This document shows positions 1-11,421 of a DNA stretch of 64,000 nt, piece by piece. The stretch comes from Ophiosphaerella korrae (lineage: Eukaryota > Ascomycota > Dothideomycetes > Pleosporales > Phaeosphaeriaceae). The stretch covers positions 62,001 through 126,000 of the forward strand of contig JALNQF010000005.1 in NCBI GenBank assembly GCA_028456385.1. The letters run 5' to 3'. A program made the translations under genes and the position numbers. Within the stretch, counting starts at the first letter, position 1. The number at the start of each line of letters is the position of its first letter. The notes below the pieces were generated by a model. That model was not told where the DNA came from and searched no databases. It saw nothing but the letters and a program-made list of their open reading frames with translations.

Positions 1-147
1 CGACCACACACTAAAATTTCTGCTCATTTCTTGTGCATATCCCATCTCCGCAAGCTTAAGAGCATCGGGATCAATGGAGGAGTTGCGCGCCGTCTCCACG
101 TCTGCAGAGGCGACGGGCGTTAGCTGTTTCTCTGGTGTCGAGCTCAT
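1..147 (-). CDS. Amino-acid/GABA-type permease (APC superfamily), N-terminal fragment
   Basis: Partial gene cut by the left edge of the window. Reading leftward from an ATG at 147, the frame stays open to base 1 (49 residues). A short Ser/Thr-rich hydrophilic head is followed by a segment reading LAEMGYAQEMSRNFSVWS, which matches the conserved pre-TM1 signature of fungal GABA, choline and polyamine permeases of the APC superfamily (typically LxxMGYxQxMxRxFSxWS). The transmembrane helices would lie beyond the edge. The product is expected to be a plasma-membrane or vacuolar proton-coupled uptake carrier. Substrate cannot be inferred from this fragment. A second ATG lies just upstream (152) but is followed at once by a stop, so 147 is the likely start. 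The assignment rests on this one motif. Confidence 0.72.
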   Translation of the reverse strand, partial: MSSTPEKQLTPVASADVETARNSSIDPDALKLAEMGYAQEMSRNFSVWS

Positions 148-2433
148 TGCATTGAGGTTCAACGTGGCTGACGAAAAGGGCTGGGCGCTGAGAATAGGAA
201 TGCAATGATGAGCGTCTTCGTTAGAAAGCCTCCTTGGTGAAGACCATGTGTTTGGCGTGAAGCTTGAATGCTCGTGGACGTGATATGGGGAATTGATCAC
301 TTATCTATTGTTGAGTCTTTTATTCAAGGGCACAATGGTCGGGGCGGGATCAAGAGCATGGGTAGTGTTTTAGACAAAAGACAGCCAATGATGGTGTGGT
401 AGCCTGAAGCCTATCTGCAAGATGTAAACGTTAAAGGGCCAATGGTTCTATCATTTTGGCCTATGCAACTGCAGATATGCTTTGGCCAATACGCACAGGC
501 GGCAATAATTATGCTGGTTGTCCGAGTGTCGATTTGATTCACTGGATCGTTGACCCGGGTGAGAAGAGAAGCGGAGAGCACTGCACGCTACGCCTAACCT
601 AGTAGTCGGATACCGTGCTGCGCCAGATAACTGGGATTGGCGCAATTCGAGGCGGTGATGACAACGCATTGACTTTAGTCGAAGCATGCGCCTACACGAA
701 CAGCAAGTTATTGGAGCGATTCGACTTGATGCCCGTTCACTTAGCGCCCTCCGCCCGCAACGTTTGCTGGTGATATGTAGTTTACATGGAGTGTCTAAAA
801 TACGGCCGATGGGAATGCCGACATGCGGGGAGAGCTCAAAGAAGTATCACGCCCCGCCTGCGGAGAGGATATATCCACATCCGCAGACAAGGATAAGATA
901 TAGGCCCACTACGACGAGTTACGGGCGGGTAGATAGTGAGTTGGAAAGTATCAGGTGGGCAGAACGGCGATGATTGACGATCTACGTGGCATGCGATAGG
1001 AGTAAGCTTGGGGACCACTGAGGCACGAGTAGTAATGCATGCTTTCGCTAGACATACCTAAGCAATATGAGGCTTGCATTTGAGGGGCACAGAACGTGAT
1101 GCTTTGTGTGGCACAGCAGATATGTCGTGTCCCTGCAGCAGCCGTTCGTGTACGTATCCTCGGTGAAGTGACGGAGCGGCCCGAGAAATCGTGATTAAGT
1201 TGGATAGGATCAATCTCATGGAAGAAGCAGAGTGTTGTGAGGTAAATCGGCAGCAGTACGTGCCTGCGATAACCCCCAGGTGATAATCATCAGATAGCTG
1301 ATTTAAAACAGGATGGAGCTGCACATTGAATCTCATGAATTTTTACGGTTCCTAGCATTGTTGAGGGAATCTTCCAACAAGCATTACACAGGGCGTCTGT
1401 TGAACGCACCGAATCGCGGCGCTCTCACGTTTTCGTCAACGATACCCCAGGACTCGACATGTTTCTATCATCATTCCAAAGTAGTAGGTGGCTCAAGCCT
1501 CTAAAATCCGAGTGCAACCGGATGCCGGTTTGTGCGACGCCCACGGCCGTTTGCTGCGGTCATGCAGTTACACAAGCGACGGTAGGAGCCAAGTGTGTGC
1601 GTCAATAGCAAAGACTCGAAGCTGTAGAAACAACGTAGAAGATGGATCGCTGCAATTGTGTATCGACGCCCTCGCGGCTCTGGTAGATGAAGGGCTAGGG
1701 ACTTTAGTGATGGTGGTACTTTGGTGGTCAAAGGAAACCGCTGGGAGCCTCGAGATTGATTGAGTGGTGCACATCATGTGCCTAGCGCAGTCTCGACGCT
1801 GCAGACCCACAATCAGCAGCCTATGATGTGTTTAGCGTTGCATGCGTTGTATTGGTAAGGATGACGGTGGGTGATGGGTTGGATTGCTAGATTCACATAT
1901 TTGCACTAGGTGGGTCTGGTGTTCATAGGTGGCGAGATTCTCCAGATGAGGAAGCTACACCTACGGAATCGGGCGAATATGCCCAGACTTGACTAGGCTG
2001 ATATAGCAGTAGCGGCGCACAAGACAAGAGACAGGTGAATTAGGTACTGAACTGTATTGTACCGATGCTATCGGTAGTCAAGCAATTCGAAATACATGGT
2101 ACTTCGTAAATTTGACAAGATGATATAGACGCTGGCTGGCAGAGAGAGGAAGAGTTATGAAAGTAATCGAGACACCCCACCACGCCAATATCCACGTTAA
2201 GACGTACAATCGTTCGATCTGAACTGCACCCGTCCGGCCCCAAACACCGCGTTCCGTACCAAGTCATCCTGAGCGTTCTCTTGACTAGCATGCACGCGTC
2301 ACACATAGCATACAACCGACTCTTACTCATTGAGCCACACATAATTACTGATCACCATTATAGGGGGTATTCATATCCCAATGTCGTACACCGCCCGAGG
2401 CTTGATCTGCTGGCAGATCTGTTTATACTGCAT
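148..2433. other. Intergenic region, permease promoter to MCM1 3' end
   Basis: About 2.3 kb lies between the permease start and the MCM1 stop. Short open frames exist on both strands, but none shows a recognisable motif or a splice pattern joining it to another. The part next to base 148 should hold the permease promoter and the part next to 2433 the MCM1 3' UTR. No RNA gene or repeat was seen. Confidence 0.5.
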
Positions 2434-3252
2434 TTAGCCCAACTTCTGATCTTGGGAATAATGACCGCCAGGATGGCGGGGCATACCCTGCTGAGCCATT
2501 GGATACTGGTTTGGCTGTTGCTGTTGCTGGAGGTAGCTCTGGTAGTGTAGCGCTGCCTCGGGAGTCATGTATGCTTGGGGCATTGCGTTGTTATTGGGCG
2601 GCATGCCGCGCGGCTGGCCTGTGGGGACTTGGGGGTGGTTGTCCTCGGGCGACTCGACCGAGTTGTCTGCGTCGACGCCGTTCGCATCGCCGCTCGACGG
2701 CTCGGGCGCGTTCAAACAGGCCTGCGGTGCATGAGTATGGTGATGCGACAGAGGGGCTGGGGGTGCAGCATACCTGAATGAGATTTTTGCCCTCGGGCTT
2801 GGTCACCAGCGGTTGTAGCTTGGGTGTGGTGAAGGTATAGACGAGGCCCGTCTCGGAAACGACGAGAAGCAGGACTTGGGTGCCGGTTAGGACAGATAAT
2901 TCGTAGGCCTGGAATAGCAGGTTAGCGAGGCACGCGGCGCGCAGCGGTGGTGTTGTTTCTCATGCGACGCGGGTCTGGCGCGAAACAGCAGCGACGAGAG
3001 ACGCACCTTCTTCATGATGCCGGCCTTGCGCTTGGAGAAGGTGATGTGGCGACGCGACTTGTCCTGGATGAACTTGATCTCAATCTTTCTGCGCTCGCGT
3101 CCGGGCTTGTCGTCATCATCGTCGTCGTCGTCGGCAGCCGGGCGCGGTCGCTTGGTGCCGCGGTTCGCGTCGCCGACATTGAGTGCGCCGTTGGGGTCGT
3201 CGTGCAGGCTAGGCGACGCGTGCTGGTCATGGTCGGTGATTTCAGAGGCCAT
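2434..3252 (-). CDS. MCM1: MADS-box transcription factor Mcm1 (SRF type)
   Basis: Three exons: 3007-3252, 2774-2908 and 2434-2721, giving 222 aa. Both introns have GT-AG ends and keep phase 0 (AAG|GTGCGT and CAG|GTATGC donors). The SRF-type MADS box spans about residues 51-117: a basic RRKIEIKFI helix, then SRRHITFSKRKAGIMKKAYE, then the hydrophobic strand LLLVVSETGLVYTF. Fungal Mcm1 orthologues have this length and an intron inside the MADS box. Before the domain there is a run of eight Asp, and the tail is Pro/Gln-rich with LQQQQQ. Mcm1 is a nuclear dimeric DNA-binding protein that acts with partner factors on cell-cycle, mating and developmental promoters. The start at 3252 is the first ATG that leaves a complete MADS domain. 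A long G-rich leader lies upstream. Confidence 0.93.
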
Positions 3253-5191
3253 GGCTGTCGCTATTGTGCAGATGGTTATGGTGTTTTGGGACGGAGAGTT
3301 GGCCCTAACTGCTTGCGGTTGCTGTTGTGTGGGGAGGGATAGGCCTTTCCTGGCGGGCGTAAGCAGAAGAGGAAAAGCAGGCGCAGGCGCTTGGGTGGAA
3401 GGGGACTGGTAAATTGTCGGGGGGGGGAGGGGGCTGCAACTGCCTGAACCCTCTTTGTGCGGGTGGGCGGGCTGAGGAATGCAAGGAAGGGTAGCTGGGC
3501 CCGGTTGCACAGCGCTGTGGACAGAAAGAGGTAGCAGCAAACGCAGCAACACTAGGTTGATTCTGACTCGGCGAGTCGGAAGCAGTGGCTGGGAGGGCGA
3601 CGGACAACGGACAAACAGGAGGGGCGCGTCGAGTACATACCTTTCAGGATTGGTGCCGCTGGGCTATTGCAGCTATTCCGGCTATTGCAGAGGAGAGGAC
3701 GGATAGCAGGAGTGGTCGGCTGGTGGGCGTTGCTTGGCCGCGGATGGGGCAGCGATGGGCAAGGCGCGCAACGCAGACGCAAACGCAGGGCACGGCAGTG
3801 AGTGCGAGGTGCAGTTTGAGGTGTGTCTCAGGAAGGAAAAGCGGAATTGGACGAGAATGGCGAAGGTCAACGGCTGGACTTTATTTGCAGCTGATGGCAC
3901 AGCGGCCTGGATGCTGCATGGGGCGGAAGCCGCTTGGGTACCCCTGGTCCTTTTACTGAATCACGCACATCTCGCGTGCACTTGCAGAGCGACTTGGGAC
4001 GGCGACGGGGACGAGCACTGGCACTTGGTTCCCATGGACTTGACGGCATGCAGGTACTGTGTGCGTCTCGTGGGAGCCATCGTGAAGCGGCCGCTGGCCT
4101 CCTTGACATGACTGACAAGGCCGGTTGTGGACAGCAGACCATGCTCGATGAAGCTGTCTGTCAGTCTACATTGAGATGAGCAGCAGCGCCAGCTCCCGCG
4201 TGAGAACTGAGCAGACAGGCCGTCGCCCATGTGTCCTGGCACCACTTCCACCAATCGCCGGCAGCCGCAGCGGTGGGCCAGCCGTCCATTTACCGTAGTT
4301 CAGCCAAGCACCCCGCTAGCGTCTCTGACCTCAGCAACCACCACTGCAGCCAGCCCTAGCACCGCCGGGCTCGCTGTGCCTTCTCTGCCCGCGCCGGTGC
4401 CTTGTCTGCTGCTATGCGTGCACGCAACGCTGCTACTGTGCCATGCTGGGTCTCTACTGCGTACCTAGATACCATGTACCCAATGTCTACTGCACGCGGT
4501 ACACAATACATGATAGTAGGTACCCTCGCCTGGTCATCCTACCAGTTCGGCCAAGAATCGATGGATCGAGGCAACCGTGGCCATGCATGCTCCTTACCGC
4601 CTTCCCTCCAGGGCCTCGCTTCGGGGCTAGCGTACCGCCACCAACATCCTTCACCGACCCTTGAACCCCCCCCCAAGTTACAACCACACCACACGTGACA
4701 CTCCATGCCTGTTGCGGCCTCTGCCAGTCACGACAACCATGGCAGCGCTTCACCTTCTGGCATCTAAACCCCCGCCGCCTCTCGTGACAGTGGAGCAGCG
4801 CCGCGCTCAACGCCAAACTGCAGCAGCTTGCGCACTCTGGCAGCGCGTAACCATCGACCCACCTTGGCGTCCTGCAACATGATTCGCCAGCCATCATGCT
4901 CCAACACTGCTGAAACCACTCACGCACCGTCCTGACGCGCCTTCATAGACCTTCTTAATGCTCGGCACCTCCGTTTCCCATGCCATGTAGCCTGCTGCCG
5001 CTCACACTGTCTGCCACTTCTCTTCAACCTCACTTCGTTTCTCTGTAGCTAATACTTTCGCTTTCGTGCGTTGATCGACACATTTGTGAGAGCACGCCGG
5101 ACGGCTCCACTGCCTCAACTTCCATTCTTTACTCTCTTTTGCTCTCAATCTATCATCTCCAGAAGCGTCCCAGACGCTCAATACCGCCACC
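3253..5191. other. Divergent intergenic region between MCM1 and the tetraspanin
   Basis: Nearly 2 kb between two divergent genes, so it should contain both promoters and leaders. It is GC-rich near MCM1, with a G run at about 3420-3436, and becomes C/T-rich before the tetraspanin start. Several open frames of 70-146 codons are present, but they overlap one another on both strands, have no motifs and look like GC-driven chance frames. Confidence 0.45.
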
Positions 5192-6120
5192 ATGCCGACC
5201 AAACTGATGATGATCTTCGTGGCCATGGACTTTGTCTTCGTGGCCTGTGGGGGTCTGCTAATAGGATTCTCCTTGACCTCCGAGCAGTCGCTGAGGAATA
5301 CACCAACCGTAGACAACGTGACGCAGAACTTGCTACTTGCACAGTGTCCATTAACAGGTACGACAACCTCATACTCATGGGAGCGCGTATCATGACCGCT
5401 CATATTGCCGCACTACTGTGGCGTCGAGCTGTGATACCCATTACTGGAACGCATAGTACATCAATACAAGTACTAACAACCGTGCAGCTGGCGTGGTGAA
5501 CGCAATTTTCGTTTTCGTAACATTCCTTCTCTCCCTCCCGGCATTGTTTCTTCCAACAAATCGAGGCTGGCTTCGCACTCAGGGTTGGCTCGTGGTCGTT
5601 TGTGCAACCTTTACCCTTGGCTTAGGCCTCGCAATCTGGATAGAGACATTGGAGACCCGAAAAACTCTCAGTGCTCTCTGGGGCCGTCAGCCAGCGCTTA
5701 TTCAAAGTCTCTTGCAACAAAAGGTAAGCAGTTCCACCAGCACTAAACATGGCCAAGTCCGAAAGTAGTGCATGTGTGCGCCAAAGCAGGCGCAGCGAGC
5801 TTTGGCAACTTCAACCGTAGACGTGATCGGATGCTAACACTAAATAGTTTGATTGCTGTGGCTATGTGAACTCTACCACGCCTCCCTTTGTACAGGACAC
5901 TACCTGCCTGAATACCCTTGTTGCGGCCCAGAAGGGCGGCTGCATCGGCAAATTCTCATCCTTCGCCAACAAGTATCTAGACCGTATCTTTACTGCTGCC
6001 TTTGGTATCGTTGGTGTCGATGTCATTCTTGTTCTCTGTGTCGCCATGGTCCTCAAGTACAGGATGGAGCAAGAGCGCTACCGCCACATCGACGAGAAGA
6101 ATGGTCTGGGTGGACTATAG
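5192..6120 (+). CDS. PLS1: Pls1-type tetraspanin
   Basis: Three exons: 5192-5357, 5488-5723 and 5848-6120, giving 224 aa. Introns are GT-AG; the first has a perfect TACTAAC branch site at 5471 and the second ATGCTAAC at 5831. The protein has four hydrophobic segments (about residues 7-30, 57-78, 85-106 and 178-203). A small loop lies between TM1 and TM2, and a larger extracellular loop begins with the diagnostic Cys-Cys-Gly (C137-C138-G139) followed by further cysteines. The tail ends in a basic stretch and RHIDEKNGLGG. Length, CCG motif and tail match fungal Pls1, which organises septin/NADPH-oxidase-dependent penetration structures in plant pathogens. A different tetraspanin class (Tsp2/Tsp3) is less likely because those differ in length and tail. 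The start ATG has a good CCACC context. Confidence 0.8.
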
Positions 6121-7275
6121 AGAAGGAGAACAAAAGTACTAATCTTTGAATCAAGGGGGACAGGAGAGGATTGGGAGGGACAAAACAACTCGACAACGCC
6201 AAACAATTCGCCTTCTCTAACCGCTTCGTCTTCTGTTCTGGATACCTGTACCCCACAACAACCATCACAGGCGTCAGCCGTGCTGAACACCATGAGCGAT
6301 GATTCCCATTCATTTACCCAGTCGCGTAATACTGCATTTAGCGTTTTGTGTAGCAAAATCTTTAGAAATTATGTCGTTCCAGTAGATAAACTTTGTCCAA
6401 CAACATTATGTTCATGAGCAATTCATAAATCACTTTCCTGCGATTGCTATCTTCGACCTTGCCGAGAGGTGCATACTTTGACATTGAGTGATTGATTTTT
6501 CGCCACAGTCCGTACCCATGTCCGCCGCTCCCTCCCAACTCTAATTCCACCATCCAACAACCACCCTCTCGGCACGCACCACGAAAAGGCGACATCTCCC
6601 AAACAAGCAGTCCCCCTTCCTAGCGCACCGTTAAAACACGACCGAGCAAGCTACCAATCCATGGCCCATCACGCAACCACGCAAAAGATCATGTTTCCCC
6701 CGGCCCAACCCGTCAACCTCAAACGTCGCGCCGCTACACACCCCTCACCTCCCTTGCCCCCCTGCCCACCGGCGCAATGCAAACCAGGATCCCACTACTG
6801 ACGCATACTCCCCTGTATTTCCTCTTCTAGACTGCCTTGGCGTAGTTGCTGTCTCCGGCCGCAGGATCGCGAACCCTCGCTCTTATTACCCGCGCACCGA
6901 AGCCCGGCTGCCGTGGCATGTGATTGACAGGCCGCCTGCATGGGCCAGCCAGGCACAGGCGTAATTTGCGGACCCGTGGTGTTGGATGCTTGGTGTGGTA
7001 TCGGATAAGGCCCCTGAGAGGGGTGAGTTTTTTTTTAGGGTGTGGAGTAATATGTTGTGTGTGTGTGTGATTAGGAGTTTGAGAGGGCGTCATTTGGGAA
7101 GCGAGATTGAGGGTGAGGGATACGGGGTGTTGGAGAGGTGGGAGTGTGGAGGTTGGGTATTGTTCTTCGGACGAGAGAATATAGGGTTGGAAGAGTTGCT
7201 GCATGACGAGGAAGTATCTGGATATCTTTCACAGAGTCTGTCGCCATGATAGATTACTATAGTGATTCGAAATTT
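6121..7275. other. Convergent intergenic region, no supported gene
   Basis: The two flanking genes end here from opposite sides. A minus-strand frame of 125 codons (6827-7204) has a plausible 3' half after a CAG acceptor near 6940 but no recognisable motif and no start exon. I do not call it. A GT-rich stretch near 7050 and T runs near 7028 are the only low-complexity features. Confidence 0.4.
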
Positions 7276-9601
7276 TCATGACTGGCTGCTCTCGGCTTCG
7301 ATTTGAGCAGCAGCGGCAGTATCATCATCTGTGCCGTTATCGTTATCAAAGATGCCGTCTGTTGTTTCAGGTCGTTGTATCTTGGCCACTTTCCGTAAGA
7401 TATCAGTGACCTTCAGTTGCTTGTCCTGGTCACCATCGCCACCAAACACATTGTGAGACTTCTTGCCGCCGATGCGGACAGAGTGCTCTAAACGTGAACA
7501 CAATCGTTCAACAGAGTCTTTCGCTTCGAGGATCGTGATATCAACCACAGCCCCTGCTTCAACAATCGAATTGCCTAACAACTTAATATGTTGTATGAGC
7601 GCATCTACTGCTCTGTTGAAATCTTTAATTTCGCCTGCACCTGGAATAGGTACTGTGACTGAGGTGTTTGCCTGGGTTAATGGGGTACTGACAGGCGGTT
7701 GATATGGAACTGATAGTGGTCCTGGGCCAATAGCAGTATCAAGAAGGGCCAATCGAGCTGCCAGGAATCCGTAATCGGTTTTCTTGTTGACATGAAAGCC
7801 TGGCGATGATTTCAGATGCTTATGAATCAGTGCAGGTATCCCAGTGTCTGTCAGAGCTGTGCCCACTGCTTGGGGGTAGAGGAGAAATGAGAGTGCTAGA
7901 TGTCGCTGTAAGTAGGCAGTCAGTGGAGACTGAGCTGGAAGGGCACAAATAAGATCTCGCTGTAGATTAGGGTGGGTGAAATGCGAAAGCAATCGCGGAA
8001 GAACATCACTTAACTACAAAACGGTTAGATACTGTAATTTATTTTCAAGATCACGGTCACTTACGCCCAATACCAACTTTTGATTGTTGGTGAAGTTGCA
8101 AATGATCGCCTCCATAGCATCTTGGACTGCTCCCAGAAGATCTGGGTTATTTAACACGCGATTATCTATAGCAGTATAGCAAAGGATATGAAATGCACGG
8201 CTTCTAGCTTTTGTCCGTAGCCTAATAACTATTAGTATACAACACAGTTGGCCTGTTGCGATACTAACTTGGGTGCTGCTATTTCTAGCAGCCTGGTAGT
8301 CGATCTCAGTGAGGCTGGAATGGGGTCGGGCATTTTAGCGCTAATATTGAAAGATCGAATAAATTGAGGCTCGGAATTCATGCTTTTTAGATCAGACCCT
8401 AGCGATTGGAAGATGTGATCTATCCTTTTCTCGTCGAGTAGTGTATGGAAGAAACCATCGTGTGCCTGGATTGGTTAGAGAGATGAGATTTCATATTGAT
8501 ACCACATAACTTACAGCCAAGAGCTCTAGGTATTTTTCAGCCAGAATATTGCCTCTATTAGTCGTAACTATGCCATTTAGTAAAAGCAACGCATGGAGTG
8601 GGCTTACTTACCTTCATCTATCATCCATAACGCCAACTCTTCGGGAAGTTCCTGTAATCGGAACACCTGGTGCGCATAGCCGGTCAAGAACGCTTGGTCT
8701 CTCGCTGACACATCTTGGAATTCTTAGTCAAGGGTATTGAGTAAGTTCATAAAATTCGTACCTTGAAGAACTGCGGCCCAGCGTGACTTAGGTAGACACC
8801 ACTTAGGAAACAGGACTTGATGATTATTTACATCGCTACTGCCAGAGAAGAAATGAAAAACACTCTCCACCCGTATCGCATTGGTTCGCTGTATGGCAAG
8901 GAAAAGCTGATGAGCCTTTTCAGGGTCGTCGTCATCCTTGATAGCCTGACTGAGCAGATTCTCATCGAGAACGAATTCGAGTGTAGGGCCTTCTTCAACA
9001 GGCTTCGCTAAATCAGCTTTGCGCTCGCTGACGATCCGCTCAATCTCGCGGTTTTTCTTCGCAGTTTCTACCACTTGATCCATCGGCCGTTTTGTCCTTT
9101 TCTCTTTCCTTTCCGGCCTACGCAGCCCATCACCAACATCTTCTGATGTACGCTTTAATTGTATAGTTGGTGCAGCCGTTTTGACATCAATAGTTGGTCC
9201 TCCCCAATCTAGATCCGGGAGCGAGTCCGTGTCTGAGTCGGAATTGAGTACCACATACTCGCCCCCGGAGACGACCTTCTTGCTTATGCTAGAATTAGCA
9301 GAATTTTGCGAAGCCGGAGGATGCTGTGCGCCGGGGCTTGTCGAATTGACTGTATTTTGCGCAGGCGGGACACTTGAAGAGTGTATCTTGGTAGGTTCGA
9401 CGGGTGTACTGGCCGTCAAAGGCTTCGATGTTGATGCGCGCGCGCTGTTTGAGTCTGATGTTTAGGAGAGATGATTAGTTTGAATGCCTTGTGAGGATTC
9501 GAGCAACAGGTACCGGTAGGATTTGAGTTTGTTTTGGAAATTTGAGAGGCGGTGGAAAAGAAATCTCTTATGCTTCTATTTTGCGTCTTCTGCGGCTTCA
9601 T
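7276..9601 (-). CDS. Nse6/CANIN-like Smc5/6-associated protein (probable) with PIP-box-like N terminus
   Basis: Seven exons on the minus strand: 9514-9601, 8762-9454, 8612-8713, 8515-8552, 8269-8465, 8065-8221 and 7276-8013. All introns are GT-AG and all phases agree, giving 670 aa. Residues 9-15 read RSIRDFF, close to a PCNA-interacting (PIP) box but with Asn/Arg where the usual Gln would be. A disordered region follows with an acidic SDSDTDSLPDLDWG patch and a lysine/arginine-rich segment. The second half is helical, with TLEFVLDENLLSQAI, a FPKWCLP segment and LPEELALWMIDE. That layout resembles fungal proteins carrying the CANIN (Smc6/Nse5-interacting) domain of the Nse6/SLF2 family, which load Smc5/6 at damaged DNA. 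The family call is from memory of the pattern, not an alignment. It could instead be another nuclear DNA-repair scaffold. Confidence 0.5.
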
Positions 9602-11421
9602 ATTCCTTGGTTGCGGCGACTGAAAGTGTGGTGGTGGTTGTGTCTTAGCGCGCGTCTGAATAAGGTGCCGCCGCGCTGTCACGTGGTATGTTTTTCTCTG
9701 TCATTGCCATCTTGAGTAATTATCATAATGCGGGATTGTACATTAGTAGTGTGAGATATTGGGCTTTTTATGGCCTACTGACTTAAAGTATATTATAAGA
9801 AACTATTTCTTTCTTCAAGACCCGGTATCAAGGTATCCCATGTATGGCTGGGTATCTAGACATGGATCAAGGGCTGCTTCAACTATCTGTAAGAAATGTT
9901 TCAATTGAGGTGTAGACGCCTGAGAATATCATATCTACACCTTGGCAAGCAACAGTTGCTTCACGTTGTATCCTGGATGGAGCTGGTGACTATGCATTGC
10001 TCGGCCAGGCTACTTGTGATTATGGAAACCTGCAGGCGAAGTGTTCATGTTGAATATTTGCAACTCAATATCACAGTTGGGCTTCGCGGTTGGTGTCTTT
10101 ATTTCATTGACGACCTTGCCTTACTTTGTATTAGGTAGTAGGTTGCTGACGGTTTGGTGTCTCAGTCATTAAGATTTTGGGGGCGAGTCAACTTTGGGCA
10201 TGATGTCTTGGCCCCCATCAATTATTTTGGATAACAGCTTGCAGGGGGTCTCGGAGTGCGTGTGCATCCATACCCGAGCAGACTATGTGGCCAGGCACTC
10301 TGCAGCGGTAATGTGACTGCGTCGACTAGCCGGTAAAACCGAAGCCAAATTCGCGCACCAGAGACGGCGAGGCGCACTATATATGTTTCGTCCGTTTCGC
10401 ATGATCTGCGATCCTTGTTTTGCGGCGCAGGCATCAGCACTCTCGCGATCTGCCCAGGCTCAAGGCAGATTTGGCATTAATAATTCCTTAGTATAATGCA
10501 GTCCTAAGGCGCATGAAATCGCCAATGCGAGGACAAGCCACGCAAATTGATACTAGGTGCTAGGAGGCAGGATAGAGTAGGATACTCGTTACGCTGCGTT
10601 TGCACAGAAGATTCCATATTGAAGATAGGATGATTATAGATGATGGCTGCAATGCTTAGAAGCATGCGGACTGTGTCAGGGATGCAGATTCAATGCAGCC
10701 CAGGGTGCTTGGCCGCAATGTGATTGCCCCAAGCGTCGCATCTCACCAACGACAGTCCCGACGCTGCGCCCCATGTGAAGGCGCTGCTGTTGTGTGTGAC
10801 GGTCTACGTGTCTTGGTGCAAGTACAGTGAGCAGCGAGCTTCCTCGAGTTAGGAGCCTTCATCGTTCGTTCAATACTCTCACTCTCGGACTTTGCGTGGA
10901 GCGAGCAGCGGCCCATCGGACATAAGTGGTTGCGTCAACTGAGGTACGTGCAGGCAAGGATATTGGTGTCGCGCGCCCTGAACGCAGCAGCGTGGTTAGT
11001 CAGCTCGAGGAAGCTCTCCATCCGCGTCCATCGTTCAAGCCTCTGACCCGCCACTTCCCTGGCTGGCTGTGGATTGATGCATGCATCCATAACGTCCTAC
11101 TAACTGGCCACCCCCGTGCGGAACCCATTACCACCACGTACCCTGCACCACGTCTGTTGGTGCTGCGGACCAACATCGCTCTCGCTGGGCATTATATCCG
11201 AACGATCCGCATTACGACAACCTACCATACTTGGCCTTGACCCCTTCTTCCACCACCCCCTTCACCACCCGCGTCCCACCATCACACTGCTGCCACGCCC
11301 GTGTTTGCTGTCCTAGGCGAACTGGCCCTGTCTGTTGCGTAGAAAGGCCTTTCTGGCCAAGGCTGGCCCTGAGCCTAGCAGCATCCGTGAGCTTCCGCGG
11401 CAAGGACGAGAGTGCGACAAG
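9602..11421. other. Divergent intergenic region before the flippase gene
   Basis: About 1.8 kb between divergent starts at 9601 and 11422. The left part is AT-rich (9700-9850). The right 200 bases are C/T-rich (CACC and CCTTC runs near 11230-11330), as expected for a fungal promoter and leader. No spliceable gene, RNA or repeat was recognised. Confidence 0.45.

Noticed and set aside
4487..4927. 146-codon open frame on the minus strand
   Set aside because: Cys/Arg-rich, overlapping frames on the other strand, no motif or splice partner; fits GC-driven chance.
6827..7204. 125-codon minus-strand frame with a plausible 3' end
   Set aside because: No start exon, no family motif; His/Pro/Thr-rich upper part looks like translated low-complexity DNA.
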